64,000 nt of DNA from Clostridium magnum DSM 2767 (lineage in GTDB: Bacteria > Bacillota > Clostridia > Clostridiales > Clostridiaceae), in NCBI RefSeq assembly GCF_001623875.1, contig NZ_LWAE01000004.1:248001-312000 (forward strand). Reading direction: 5' to 3'. Each line of letters starts with the position of its first letter. Position 1 is the first letter of the stretch. Position numbers and translations under genes: made by a program. The notes under the pieces were generated by a model that saw only the letters and a program-made list of their open reading frames with translations, was not told the DNA's origin and ran no database searches. This document shows positions 46,718 through 54,447 of the stretch, piece by piece.

Positions 46718-47860
46718 TTATCCCAAAACTCTATCTAAAATATTCAATAAGTCTTCACTTGTTGCTTCTCTAGGGTTCGCCATTGTACATATATCCTTAT
46801 AAGCTGCACTAACAATTTCTTCTCTATATGCCTTAGCTAACTCCATATCAGCACCTTGTTCCTTTAATGTTGTTGGAATCGTCAATGTCTTTTGAAGGTC
46901 TATAACACTTCTAATTAGATTGTTAACGCCAATATTTACATTTGGTGCATGTAACTTTAGTAGTTTGGCAAGTCTTTGATATTTCTTAGCCGCTACTCCA
47001 TATTCAACATTAAAAGCGCCTTTATTTAAATTAGCATTATATTCAATTACATAAGGAAGTATAATCGCATTACTTCTACCATGAGAAATGTGTAATTTGC
47101 CACCTACAGCGTGGGCTAAGCTATGAGTAATTCCAAGTCCGGCTGCGTTAAAGGCTATACCAGCAAGACAGGATGCATTGTGAAGTTTTTCTCTTGCTAC
47201 TAAATCATTTCCATCAGCATAAGCCTGTGGTAAAAATCTAAAAGCTAAAGTAAAAGCTTTTTCTGCAAGAGCATCTGAAAAATCAGTAGCATTCTTTGAA
47301 ACATAAGCCTCCATAGCATGTGTTATTACATCCATTCCTGTATCAGCAGTTATAGCTTTAGGAACAGATTTCACCAATTCTGGGTCAAGAATAGCAACTG
47401 TCGGAAGAAGAGATTTATCTGCAAGAGCATATTTTAATTCTTCTTGTTTATTTGTAATTACCGCATATTCTGTCACTTCTGAGCCTGTACCACTTGTAGT
47501 AGGTATAGCATAGAACTCTTCTATAGAAGAAACTCCTCCAGTAACTTTTTTCGAATATTCTTTTATTGCCTTGGCTCCATCAATTGATGAACCTCCACCA
47601 AGAGCTATCATAATTTCAGCATTACAACCTTGTAACTTTTGAATACCACTGGCAATAACTTCTACAGATGGATCAGGTACAATATCACTATATATAGCTA
47701 CTTCACAATCAACAAGCTTTTCTTTCACTTTTGCAGCCATACCTGAGGTTTCCATAAATTTATCGCATACAATTAGCACCCTTTTATTTTTAATTTCACT
47801 TAGTCTGTCTAAAGATCCTTCTCCAAAATAAATTTTTGTGTTAATACTAAATTCTTTCAT
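46718..47860 (-). CDS. Fe-dependent alcohol dehydrogenase (PduQ/EutG-like), probably of the choline microcompartment
   Basis: About 380 residues, group III Fe-ADH. It would reduce acetaldehyde to ethanol and regenerate NAD+. Motifs: [30 protein letters not shown], metal histidines in [21 protein letters not shown]. It is distinct from the 18.7-21.5 kb pair. The locus otherwise lacks an ADH, and this gene sits next to merR. No long encapsulation extension is obvious. Start: ATG 47860 has a better GGAG spacing than ATG 47866. Confidence 0.88.
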   Translation of the reverse strand: MKEFSINTKIYFGEGSLDRLSEIKNKRVLIVCDKFMETSGMAAKVKEKLVDCEVAIYSDIVPDPSVEVIASGIQKLQGCNAEIMIALGGGSSIDGAKAIKEYSKKVTGGVSSIEEFYAIPTTSGTGSEVTEYAVITNKQEELKYALADKSLLPTVAILDPELVKSVPKAITADTGMDVITHAMEAYVSKNATDFSDALAEKAFTLAFRFLPQAYADGNDLVAREKLHNASCLAGIAFNAAGLGITHSLAHAVGGKLHISHGRSNAIILPYVIEYNANLNKGAFNVEYGVAAKKYQRLAKLLKLHAPNVNIGVNNLIRSVIDLQKTLTIPTTLKEQGADMELAKAYREEIVSAAYKDICTMANPREATSEDLLNILDRVLG

Positions 47861-48048
47861 ATACATAATCTCCTATTTAAAAAAATATTTAAGATATGAA
47901 TGAATTAGTTGCTCTTTAACTCAAAAATCAAATTATCCCAAAATTATAACAATCAAAGCAAGTTTATTATAAACTTTACTTAATGTATTATATCAATATT
48001 AAATTAATAATACAATCCTTTTCAATAGGATAAATAATTAAAAATTTA

Positions 48049-48092
48049 GTTAGCGAACGGCTGAAGAGGTATAAGGTTAGTATAGAATTATA
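48049..48092 (+). pseudogene. Vestige of an asnB 3' end
   Basis: The sequence encodes SERLKRYKVSIEL-stop. This matches the C-terminus NEWLKEYKVSIEL-stop of asnB at 23503-23546, and the last 22 or so bases are identical. No longer reading frame surrounds it. It is a relic of a lost asnB paralogue or of a recombination between the two regions. Confidence 0.6.
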
Positions 48093-48100
48093 ATAAAAAT

Positions 48101-48144
48101 AAAGCATGTGGTTCTATAATGTATAATTATGAACTACATGCTTT
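48101..48144. terminator. Bidirectional terminator between the asnB relic and the aminotransferase
   Basis: AAAGCATGTGGTTC pairs with GAACTACATGCTTT (G-T wobble) with T/A runs on both sides. It follows the aminotransferase stop on the minus strand. Confidence 0.8.
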
Positions 48145-48174
48145 CCTTATACTATGAAATATAAACAGATACTT

Positions 48175-49362
48175 TTAGCGATATAAATCTCTTAATTTTT
48201 GAAATGCATCAAAGGATCTTTTTATCATTTCTGGATCCACACAATAGGAAATTCTCACATATCCTGGACATCCAAAATCATCTGCTGGTACAACTAAAAG
48301 ATTAAATTTCTTTGCATTTTCAGAAAAGTTAACAGCACTTTCTTCTAGGGATTTTACAAACAAGTAAAATGCTCCATCTGGTCTGACACACTGATAACCC
48401 ATTTTACTAAGTCCATCGTATAACATTTTTCTATTTGTATCGTATAATGCTACATCTGATGTTTTTCCCATACACTTCAAAACTATCTTTTGAAACATAC
48501 TTGGTGCACATACATATCCAAGAGAACGTCCTGCTCCGCATATTGCTGTATAGATATTCTTAGCATTTTCCACACAATCAGGAACCAGGATATAACCTAT
48601 TCTTTCTCCCGGAAGTGAAAGTGATTTACTATATGAGTAACATATAATTGTATTCTCATAATAAGCTGGAACATATGGTATCTGTATATTATCATAAACT
48701 ATCTCTCTGTAAGGTTCATCTGATATAAGATATAAAGGCTTATTATATTCTTTAGATTTTCTTTTTAATAACTCTCCTAAAGATTTTAATGTTGCCTCTG
48801 AATAAACAACGCCAGATGGATTATTAGGAGAATTTACTATGATCCCTTTTGTGTGAAAAGTAATAGATTTTTCTAGTAAATCCATCTGAATTTGAAAATC
48901 TTTTGTATCTGCTGGCACTACTACAACCTTTGCACCTGCATTTTTTATAAAAACTTGGTATTCGGGAAAATAAGGCGCAATAATAATAAATTCATCTTGA
49001 GGGCTTGCAGTAAGAGCCTTAAGTGTAATACATAATGAGGCTGCCGCACCACATGTCATGTAAAAATTATCTGCTTTAAGCTGACAATCATATGTATTGT
49101 TCATATAATCAGCAAGTCCTTTTCTTACTTCAAAATCTCCCTGTGCAGAAGTATAACCGTGAATTTCATCTGATTTTGATGTTTCCAGCAATTCTATCAT
49201 GGCTTCTTTTACACACTCTGGTGCTGGAACCGTTGGATTTCCAATACTGAAATCAAATACATTTTCTTTTCCAACAATTGCAGCCTGCTGCTTTCCATAC
49301 TCAAATAACTCTCTAATTACGGAGCGTTTTGATCCTAATTCGTACATTTCTTTTGATATCAT
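48175..49362 (-). CDS. Pyridoxal-phosphate aminotransferase (class I)
   Basis: 395 residues; transfers amino groups between amino acids and 2-oxo acids. The PLP lysine lies in SYSKSLSLPGERIGY (about residue 235), with PNNPSG (about 173-178), SDEPYRE, and a C-terminal arginine in GYVRISYC. It lies downstream of ptb-iorA-iorB-buk on the same strand. It would feed that module by making an aryl- or branched 2-oxo acid. A 335-base gap with repeat copy 6 separates it from buk, so it may have its own promoter. Confidence 0.92.
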   Translation of the reverse strand: MISKEMYELGSKRSVIRELFEYGKQQAAIVGKENVFDFSIGNPTVPAPECVKEAMIELLETSKSDEIHGYTSAQGDFEVRKGLADYMNNTYDCQLKADNFYMTCGAAASLCITLKALTASPQDEFIIIAPYFPEYQVFIKNAGAKVVVVPADTKDFQIQMDLLEKSITFHTKGIIVNSPNNPSGVVYSEATLKSLGELLKRKSKEYNKPLYLISDEPYREIVYDNIQIPYVPAYYENTIICYSYSKSLSLPGERIGYILVPDCVENAKNIYTAICGAGRSLGYVCAPSMFQKIVLKCMGKTSDVALYDTNRKMLYDGLSKMGYQCVRPDGAFYLFVKSLEESAVNFSENAKKFNLLVVPADDFGCPGYVRISYCVDPEMIKRSFDAFQKLRDLYR

Positions 49363-49426
49363 TGCCTTTTCACTCCTTTTAAACGATATTATAACTAGCC
49401 TCTTGCGGGGTGCGCATGGGTTGTTT

Positions 49427-49451
49427 GGCCTAGCTTTTTAGCCGCTAGGCC
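49427..49451. repeat. Hairpin in the buk-aminotransferase gap
   Basis: GGCCTAGC pairs with GCTAGGCC around a short loop. There is no T-run on the minus strand, so it may be a leader structure of the aminotransferase. Confidence 0.45.
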
Positions 49452-49493
49452 TTATATATTTCATTACTATACAAAACAGTAAATGCTATCACC

Positions 49494-49677
49494 CAGATGG
49501 AGTTTCAACTCCACCTGATTCTTAGTTGAACGAATCCAGGGATGTAGCCGCTCGCAACGTACAGTTAAGCAGAGAACCAAAATCTATGATTTTGTGTGAA
49601 TCGCTTACTCCTCCGACGTTAGGAAGAGGAGTTTCATATAAAGATGGGAGTATTAGAGCGGGTAGTCATCGGATAAA
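49494..49677 (+). repeat. Two-hairpin modular repeat, copy 6 (5' truncated, with insert)
   Basis: Starts inside hairpin 1 (CAGATGGAG / CTCCACCTG), lacking ATGAAGTG and the outer bases. The loop of hairpin 2 contains the AAGCAGAGAACC..AATCTATGATTTTG..TCGCTTACTC module, followed by CGACGTTAGGAAGAGGAG and TTTCATATAAAG. Ends GTCATCGGATAAA, 20 bases from the buk stop. Confidence 0.85.
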
Positions 49678-49697
49678 TTTAACGTACTACACAAACT

Positions 49698-50768
49698 TTA
49701 GTCACCTTCATATTCCCTAGCATTTTCTTCCCCCTTTAGCACCCTAAGTGTACCTAATGCTAAAGCTTCCATTTCATTCTCTCCAGGCATAATTTCAACA
49801 GGTGATATAAATTCGACACGATCCTTTATCAAAGTTGTCATCATTTTAGAATATGCTATACCACCAGTGATAATAATGGCATCTACCTTTCCCTTTACTA
49901 CTGTTGCAAGCTCACCTATTCCCTTGGCAATCTGATAGGCCATAGCCTCATAAACTAGCTTTGCTTTTTCATCTCCGCTTTCAATCATCTTTTCAACTTC
50001 TCTAGCATCAACTGTATTAAGGTATGCTTTTAATCCACCATTTCCTCTTAACTTTTTCTTCATAGTATCCCTATTAAATTTTCCTGAATAGCAAGCATCT
50101 ATAAGATCTCTGCAAGGAACACGACCTGCCCTTTCTGGTGAGAAAGGTCCCTCATCATCTGATATTATATCTACTATTTGTCCTTTTTCATGAATGCTTA
50201 GCGATATTCCTCCACCTAAATGGGCAACAATAAAATTCATATCTGTATATTTTTTATTATACTTTTTAGCAACTTTCATTGCTGTTGCTCTGGAATTTAA
50301 AACATGACTACTACTTGTCCTTGGTATATCCGGCATACCTGATATACGAGCTATATCTGATAACTCATCTACTCTTACAGAATCATAGATATATGCTGGT
50401 ATGTTAAACTCAGCTGCTATTTCATGGGCTATTAGTGCTCCTAGATTTGAAGCATGCTCCATAATAGGGTTATTTTTTAACCTATTTATCATTTTATCAT
50501 TAACTATATAAGCTCCTGATTTGACTTTTGGAACCATTCCACCCCTTCCTACAACAGCTGCTAGTTCATTAACATTATAACCATTTTCTTCTAAAAATGA
50601 AAGTATTACTTCTTTTCTCATATTAAATTGTTCTGCAACGTTATTATATTTTTCAAGCTCTTCAGCAGGGTGGCTTAGAGTTTTACAAAATACTTCTAGC
50701 TCGTTTTCATAGATAGCTATTTTAGTTGACGTAGAGCCTGGATTAATGGACAATATTTTATAACTCAC
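49698..50768 (-). CDS. buk: Butyrate kinase
   Basis: 356 residues of the ASKHA acetate/butyrate kinase family. The N-terminal phosphate loop is ILSINPGSTSTKIAIYE, with HVLNSRATA, VAHLGGGISLS and IITGGIAYS further on. It turns an acyl-phosphate and ADP into acid and ATP. Because the operon also has an indolepyruvate-type oxidoreductase, substrates may include isobutyryl-, isovaleryl- or aryl-acyl-phosphates, not just butyryl-phosphate. Last of the tightly spaced ptb-iorA-iorB-buk group. Confidence 0.95.
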   Translation of the reverse strand: MSYKILSINPGSTSTKIAIYENELEVFCKTLSHPAEELEKYNNVAEQFNMRKEVILSFLEENGYNVNELAAVVGRGGMVPKVKSGAYIVNDKMINRLKNNPIMEHASNLGALIAHEIAAEFNIPAYIYDSVRVDELSDIARISGMPDIPRTSSSHVLNSRATAMKVAKKYNKKYTDMNFIVAHLGGGISLSIHEKGQIVDIISDDEGPFSPERAGRVPCRDLIDACYSGKFNRDTMKKKLRGNGGLKAYLNTVDAREVEKMIESGDEKAKLVYEAMAYQIAKGIGELATVVKGKVDAIIITGGIAYSKMMTTLIKDRVEFISPVEIMPGENEMEALALGTLRVLKGEENAREYEGD

Positions 50769-50817
50769 TTTAATTCCTCCTATTTTGCAACATACATTCT
50801 AGATTTAATGAATATTT

Positions 50818-51387
50818 TTATACTAAATTCATTCCTACTTCAATAGCCTTTAGGTTAAGATCAACAAATTTTGGCTTAACGTTATCCCTTATAATCTTTT
50901 CCCAGTTTATTTTTTCAAGTTTCATTGCCTTAATAATGGTTCCCAGTAAAATAACATTAGTAACTTTTGAGTTTCCAATCTCTGCAGCATACTTATGTGC
51001 ATCAACAGCTATTGTTTTAACCTTTTCGCTGAGTTTTTCTATAATACCTGTAGGATATTCTACTTTTCCAGAAAGAATAGGCATAGAATTTATCTGAAAG
51101 TCATTAACTACAACTTTCCCATCTTTCTTCAAATATTCGAGCCATCTTAATGCCTCCATCTTTTCAAAAGAAACTAGTATATCTGCTCCACCAACTTCAA
51201 TAACTGGAGATTCAACATTTTCTCCGTATCTAACTTGAGATGATACAGAGCCACCTCTTTGTGACATTCCATGAATCTCACTCATCTTTACGTCATATCC
51301 AGCTTCCATAAGACCTGTTGTTAGCAGTTTGCTAGCAAGTATTGTACCTTGTCCGCCTACTCCTACTAAAAGAATACTCTTTACCAT
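50818..51387 (-). CDS. iorB: Indolepyruvate:ferredoxin oxidoreductase beta subunit
   Basis: 189 residues of the gamma-type 2-oxoacid oxidoreductase fold: VGVGGQGTILASKLLTTGL (residues 7-25), then SEIHGMSQRGGSVSSQVRYG. Pairs with IorA to oxidatively decarboxylate 2-oxo acids to acyl-CoA with ferredoxin reduction. One base separates it from iorA, so they are translated together. Confidence 0.95.
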   Translation of the reverse strand: MVKSILLVGVGGQGTILASKLLTTGLMEAGYDVKMSEIHGMSQRGGSVSSQVRYGENVESPVIEVGGADILVSFEKMEALRWLEYLKKDGKVVVNDFQINSMPILSGKVEYPTGIIEKLSEKVKTIAVDAHKYAAEIGNSKVTNVILLGTIIKAMKLEKINWEKIIRDNVKPKFVDLNLKAIEVGMNLV

Positions 51388-51388
51388 A

Positions 51389-53170
51389 TTAAGATTCCAC
51401 CTTTCCTATAGCTTTAACTGGGCAAACTTGAAGACAAACTTCGCAGCCTACACATGTATCTAAATCAATTTTCGCTTTTTTATTTGCTTTTTCAACAGAT
51501 ATAGCTGGACATCCTGTTTTTACGCACATCTTACATCCAACACATTTCTCATCATCAACTCTACATTTACTTTGGAACGCAGTAGCAAATTCCTTTTTGT
51601 CCTGCTCTGTAAATTTCTTAAGAACACATGGCCACCTTGTAATGATTACTGAAGGTTCATCAAGACTTAATGCCCAATCTAACGTATCCTTTACTAATTT
51701 AAGATCATTTGGATTTATTATTGCTACATTTTTAATGCCACATGCTCTAACAAGTTTGTCTATATCTGCTTCAACTGTCTCTTCCCCCTGTAGTGTATAA
51801 CCTGTTCCTGGATTTTGTTGATGTCCTGTCATACCTGTTATTCTATTGTCAAGTATTACGTTAACTGTATTTCCTTTATTATATGCAACTTCTAAAAGTG
51901 AATTTATACCTGTATGCAGGAATGTCGAGTCACCCAATACTGATACAACCCTCATTCTATTATTTTCCTTCATATTGAAAACTTTTTGTGCTCCATGTCC
52001 AATACTTAAGCTTCCCCCCATACATACTGCTGTATCCATTGCAGCATATGGTTCATCAAAAGCTAAAGTATAGCAGCCGATATCTCCAGACACCATTACA
52101 TTCTTTCTCTTTCCAAGTTCATAGAAGAAACCTCTGTGAGGGCATCCAGCACAGAATGATGGCGGTCTCGAAACCACTTCATTTTTATCATATTCTATAG
52201 TTTCATTGGATTGTCCATATACAGCCTTTCTAATAACATCTGGCGTCATTTCTCCGAAAGCCGGGAAAAGATTTTTTCCATAGCAATCAAATCCTAACAT
52301 TCTAACTTTATCTTCAATGTATGGATCATTTTCTTCTATAATATAGAGTTTTTCAATCTTGCTAGCAAATTCCTTAATCTTTTCAGTAGGAAGTGGATTA
52401 GTAAATCCTAATTTTAAATATGAAGCTGTATCCCCAAAGACTTCTTTCGCAAAGCTGAAAGCAGCACCTGAAGCAACTACTCCTATTTTAGTATCATTCC
52501 ATTCAATGAAGTTTAAGTCGATGCTGTTTGAGAATTCCAGAAGCTTGCTCATTCTTTCCTCTAGTGATGCTCTAAGCTTTCTCGCATGGGCTGGAACTGT
52601 TAAATATTTTGCTGCATTCTTAACATATTCTTTAATTTCAATTTCTTCTCTATCCTTACATTCTACTATTCCTTTAGAATGACAGGATCTCGTAGTCATC
52701 CTTATCATAACAGGAATATCAAATTTTTCACTAACTTCATAAGCTGCTTTTACCATGTCTTTTGCTTCTTGACTGTTTGTAGGTTCAAACATTGCAACTT
52801 TAGCAGACTTTGCATAATTACGGTTATCCTGTTCTGTTTGTGATGAATGTTGCCCTGGCTCATCTGCTGATATTAATACCATTCCTCCATTAACACCTGT
52901 ATAAGCAAAAGTAAATAGTGGATCTGCTGCAACATTAAGTCCTACGTGCTTCATTGCCGCTAGAGATCTTGCTCCTGCAATAGATGCACCTATTGCTGCT
53001 TCTACAGCGACCTTTTCATTAGGAGCCCATTCTGAATAAACCTCTTTATATTGCGACATATTTTCAAGTATTTCTGTTGATGGTGTTCCTGGATATGCAG
53101 AAGCAAACCTTACCCCTGCTTCCCATGCTCCGCGAGCAATAGCTTCATTTCCTGTTAATAACTTTTTCAT
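51389..53170 (-). CDS. iorA: Indolepyruvate:ferredoxin oxidoreductase alpha subunit
   Basis: 593 residues. N-terminal pyruvate-ferredoxin-oxidoreductase-like domain (LLTGNEAIARGAWEAGVRFA, SAYPGTPSTEI), thiamine-pyrophosphate site (AGCPHRGFF, SGDIGCYTL, GDSTFLHTGI), and a C-terminal two-cluster ferredoxin domain (CVGCKMCVKTGCP, CVGCEVCLQVCP). Activates 2-oxo acids from aromatic or branched amino acids. Together with ptb and buk it gives substrate-level ATP. Confidence 0.96.
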   Translation of the reverse strand: MKKLLTGNEAIARGAWEAGVRFASAYPGTPSTEILENMSQYKEVYSEWAPNEKVAVEAAIGASIAGARSLAAMKHVGLNVAADPLFTFAYTGVNGGMVLISADEPGQHSSQTEQDNRNYAKSAKVAMFEPTNSQEAKDMVKAAYEVSEKFDIPVMIRMTTRSCHSKGIVECKDREEIEIKEYVKNAAKYLTVPAHARKLRASLEERMSKLLEFSNSIDLNFIEWNDTKIGVVASGAAFSFAKEVFGDTASYLKLGFTNPLPTEKIKEFASKIEKLYIIEENDPYIEDKVRMLGFDCYGKNLFPAFGEMTPDVIRKAVYGQSNETIEYDKNEVVSRPPSFCAGCPHRGFFYELGKRKNVMVSGDIGCYTLAFDEPYAAMDTAVCMGGSLSIGHGAQKVFNMKENNRMRVVSVLGDSTFLHTGINSLLEVAYNKGNTVNVILDNRITGMTGHQQNPGTGYTLQGEETVEADIDKLVRACGIKNVAIINPNDLKLVKDTLDWALSLDEPSVIITRWPCVLKKFTEQDKKEFATAFQSKCRVDDEKCVGCKMCVKTGCPAISVEKANKKAKIDLDTCVGCEVCLQVCPVKAIGKVES

Positions 53171-53194
53171 AATTTTACTCCTATCTCTTTTGGT

Positions 53195-54103
53195 TTACTG
53201 CTGAACTGCTGATGCAGATAACACTAGCGACAAATATTTTTCTTCTGCTGTAGATCCCCTTGAAGTTAAAACAATTGGCACCTTAGCTCCAACTATAAAT
53301 CCTGCCATTTTTGCATTTGCAGAATAGCTTAGGGATTTTCCCAATATATTTCCTGTTGTAATATTAGGAACAATTAATATATCTACATCCCCGGTTACTG
53401 GACTGCTATAGCCTTTTATATCTGCTGATTCTTTGCACATTGTTAGATCATAGGATATAGGGCCTTCAACAATGCAGTCTTTTATTTCTCCTCTTTGATT
53501 CATCTGTTTTAGCATGTCTGCATCTACCGTTTCGGGCATCTTAGGATTAATCGTTTCCACTGCTGATAAAACTGCAACATTAGGAGTTTCATAACCCATA
53601 GCAACAAAAGTGTTAACAGCATTTTCAACAATTTGCTTTTTTTCTTCCACATTTGGATACATCATCATTCCACCATCTGTAATTGCTAGCAGCTTATGAT
53701 AAGTAGGGACTTCATACATTGCAATATGAGATATAACATTTCCTGTTCTAAGGCCTTTTTCCTTATTAACTACTGCCTTTAAAAGGTCTGCTGTTTGGAT
53801 TTTTCCTTTCATTATGAAATCTGCCTTATTTTCACGTATAAGCTCTACTGCTTTCATTGCTGCTTCAGAATCATCTTCCACATTAATAATTGAGCTATCT
53901 TCCAAATTTACCTTTAATTCTGCTAATATTTTTTGTATCTTTATCTTGTCCCCTATCAATATAGGTTTTACAATGTTATCTTTCTTAGCTTTGAGTACAG
54001 CTTCTAAGGTATGCTCATCCTGTGCTGCTACTACTGCTACTCTTTTCTGTGATTTATCGTTTTGAACTTTTTCAATTAACTGATTAAAATTTTTAAATTC
54101 CAT
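53195..54103 (-). CDS. ptb: Phosphate butyryltransferase-type acyltransferase
   Basis: 302 residues of the PTA/PTB family: AAQDEHTLEAVLKAKKD near the N-terminus, KGKIQTADLLKAV, ITDGGMMMYP, PNVAVLSAVE and a C-terminal GAKVPIVLTSRG. It converts acyl-CoA to acyl-phosphate for Buk. First gene of the operon: a sigma-54-type promoter lies at 54325-54342, and the leader between is occupied by repeat copy 7. Confidence 0.95.
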   Translation of the reverse strand: MEFKNFNQLIEKVQNDKSQKRVAVVAAQDEHTLEAVLKAKKDNIVKPILIGDKIKIQKILAELKVNLEDSSIINVEDDSEAAMKAVELIRENKADFIMKGKIQTADLLKAVVNKEKGLRTGNVISHIAMYEVPTYHKLLAITDGGMMMYPNVEEKKQIVENAVNTFVAMGYETPNVAVLSAVETINPKMPETVDADMLKQMNQRGEIKDCIVEGPISYDLTMCKESADIKGYSSPVTGDVDILIVPNITTGNILGKSLSYSANAKMAGFIVGAKVPIVLTSRGSTAEEKYLSLVLSASAVQQ

Positions 54104-54119
54104 GTCTACCTCCTAGTAA

Positions 54120-54303
54120 ATGAAGTGAAACTTGAATCAGATTATGTTTTAATCCCCATCTGATTCTTAGTTGAACGAATCCAGTGGCGTAGCCGCTCTT
54201 TACTCCCTCTTTGAGAAAAGCAGAGAGCCCAAACTCTGATTTGGTGCGAATCGCTTTCACACCGTGCGCAGGGAGTATTAGAGCGGGTAGCCATCGGATA
54301 AAA
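54120..54303 (+). repeat. Two-hairpin modular repeat, copy 7 (in the ptb leader)
   Basis: ATGAAGTGAAACTTGAATC to ATCGGATAAA. Hairpin 1 is damaged (GATTATGTTTTAATCCCCATC). Hairpin 2 contains the AAGCAGAGAGCCC..GATTTGGTGCGAATCGCTTTCAC module. It starts directly upstream of the ptb ribosome site and ends about 20 bases before the sigma-54 promoter, antisense to ptb. Confidence 0.87.
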
Positions 54304-54324
54304 AAGTATCAATACAATATTTAT

Positions 54325-54342
54325 AAGCAACTGTCATGCCAA
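54325..54342 (-). promoter_or_regulatory. Sigma-54 (-24/-12) promoter for the ptb operon
   Basis: The minus strand reads TTGGCATGACAGTTGCTT, an excellent match to the YTGGCACG-N4-TTGCW consensus with GG and GC exactly ten bases apart. A sigma-54 activator gene lies next door at 54447-56330. Just upstream, AAGCAGTGCTT within TGCTAAAGCAGTGCTTAAAG (about 54343-54362) is dyad-symmetric and could be the activator site. Confidence 0.85.
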
Positions 54343-54396
54343 TGCTAAAGCAGTGCTTAAAGTGGCATTTCAATGTATATATTATTTTTCTCACAT

Positions 54397-54447
54397 AAAA
54401 AAGGTGTAAACTAAGTTAATATAACGTTAACTTAGTTTACGCCTTTT
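54397..54447 (-). terminator. Terminator after the sigma-54 activator gene
   Basis: AAAAAGGTGTAAACTAAGTT and a near-perfect complement form a very long stem immediately past the stop. It insulates the regulator from the ptb promoter. Confidence 0.9.

Noticed and set aside
49526..49720. Open frame across repeat copy 6
   Set aside because: It is generated by the repeat sequence, changes with the inserted module and lacks a start signal.
54142..54330. Minus-strand open frame in repeat copy 7
   Set aside because: Repeat-derived, with no ribosome site and no similarity beyond other repeat-crossing frames.
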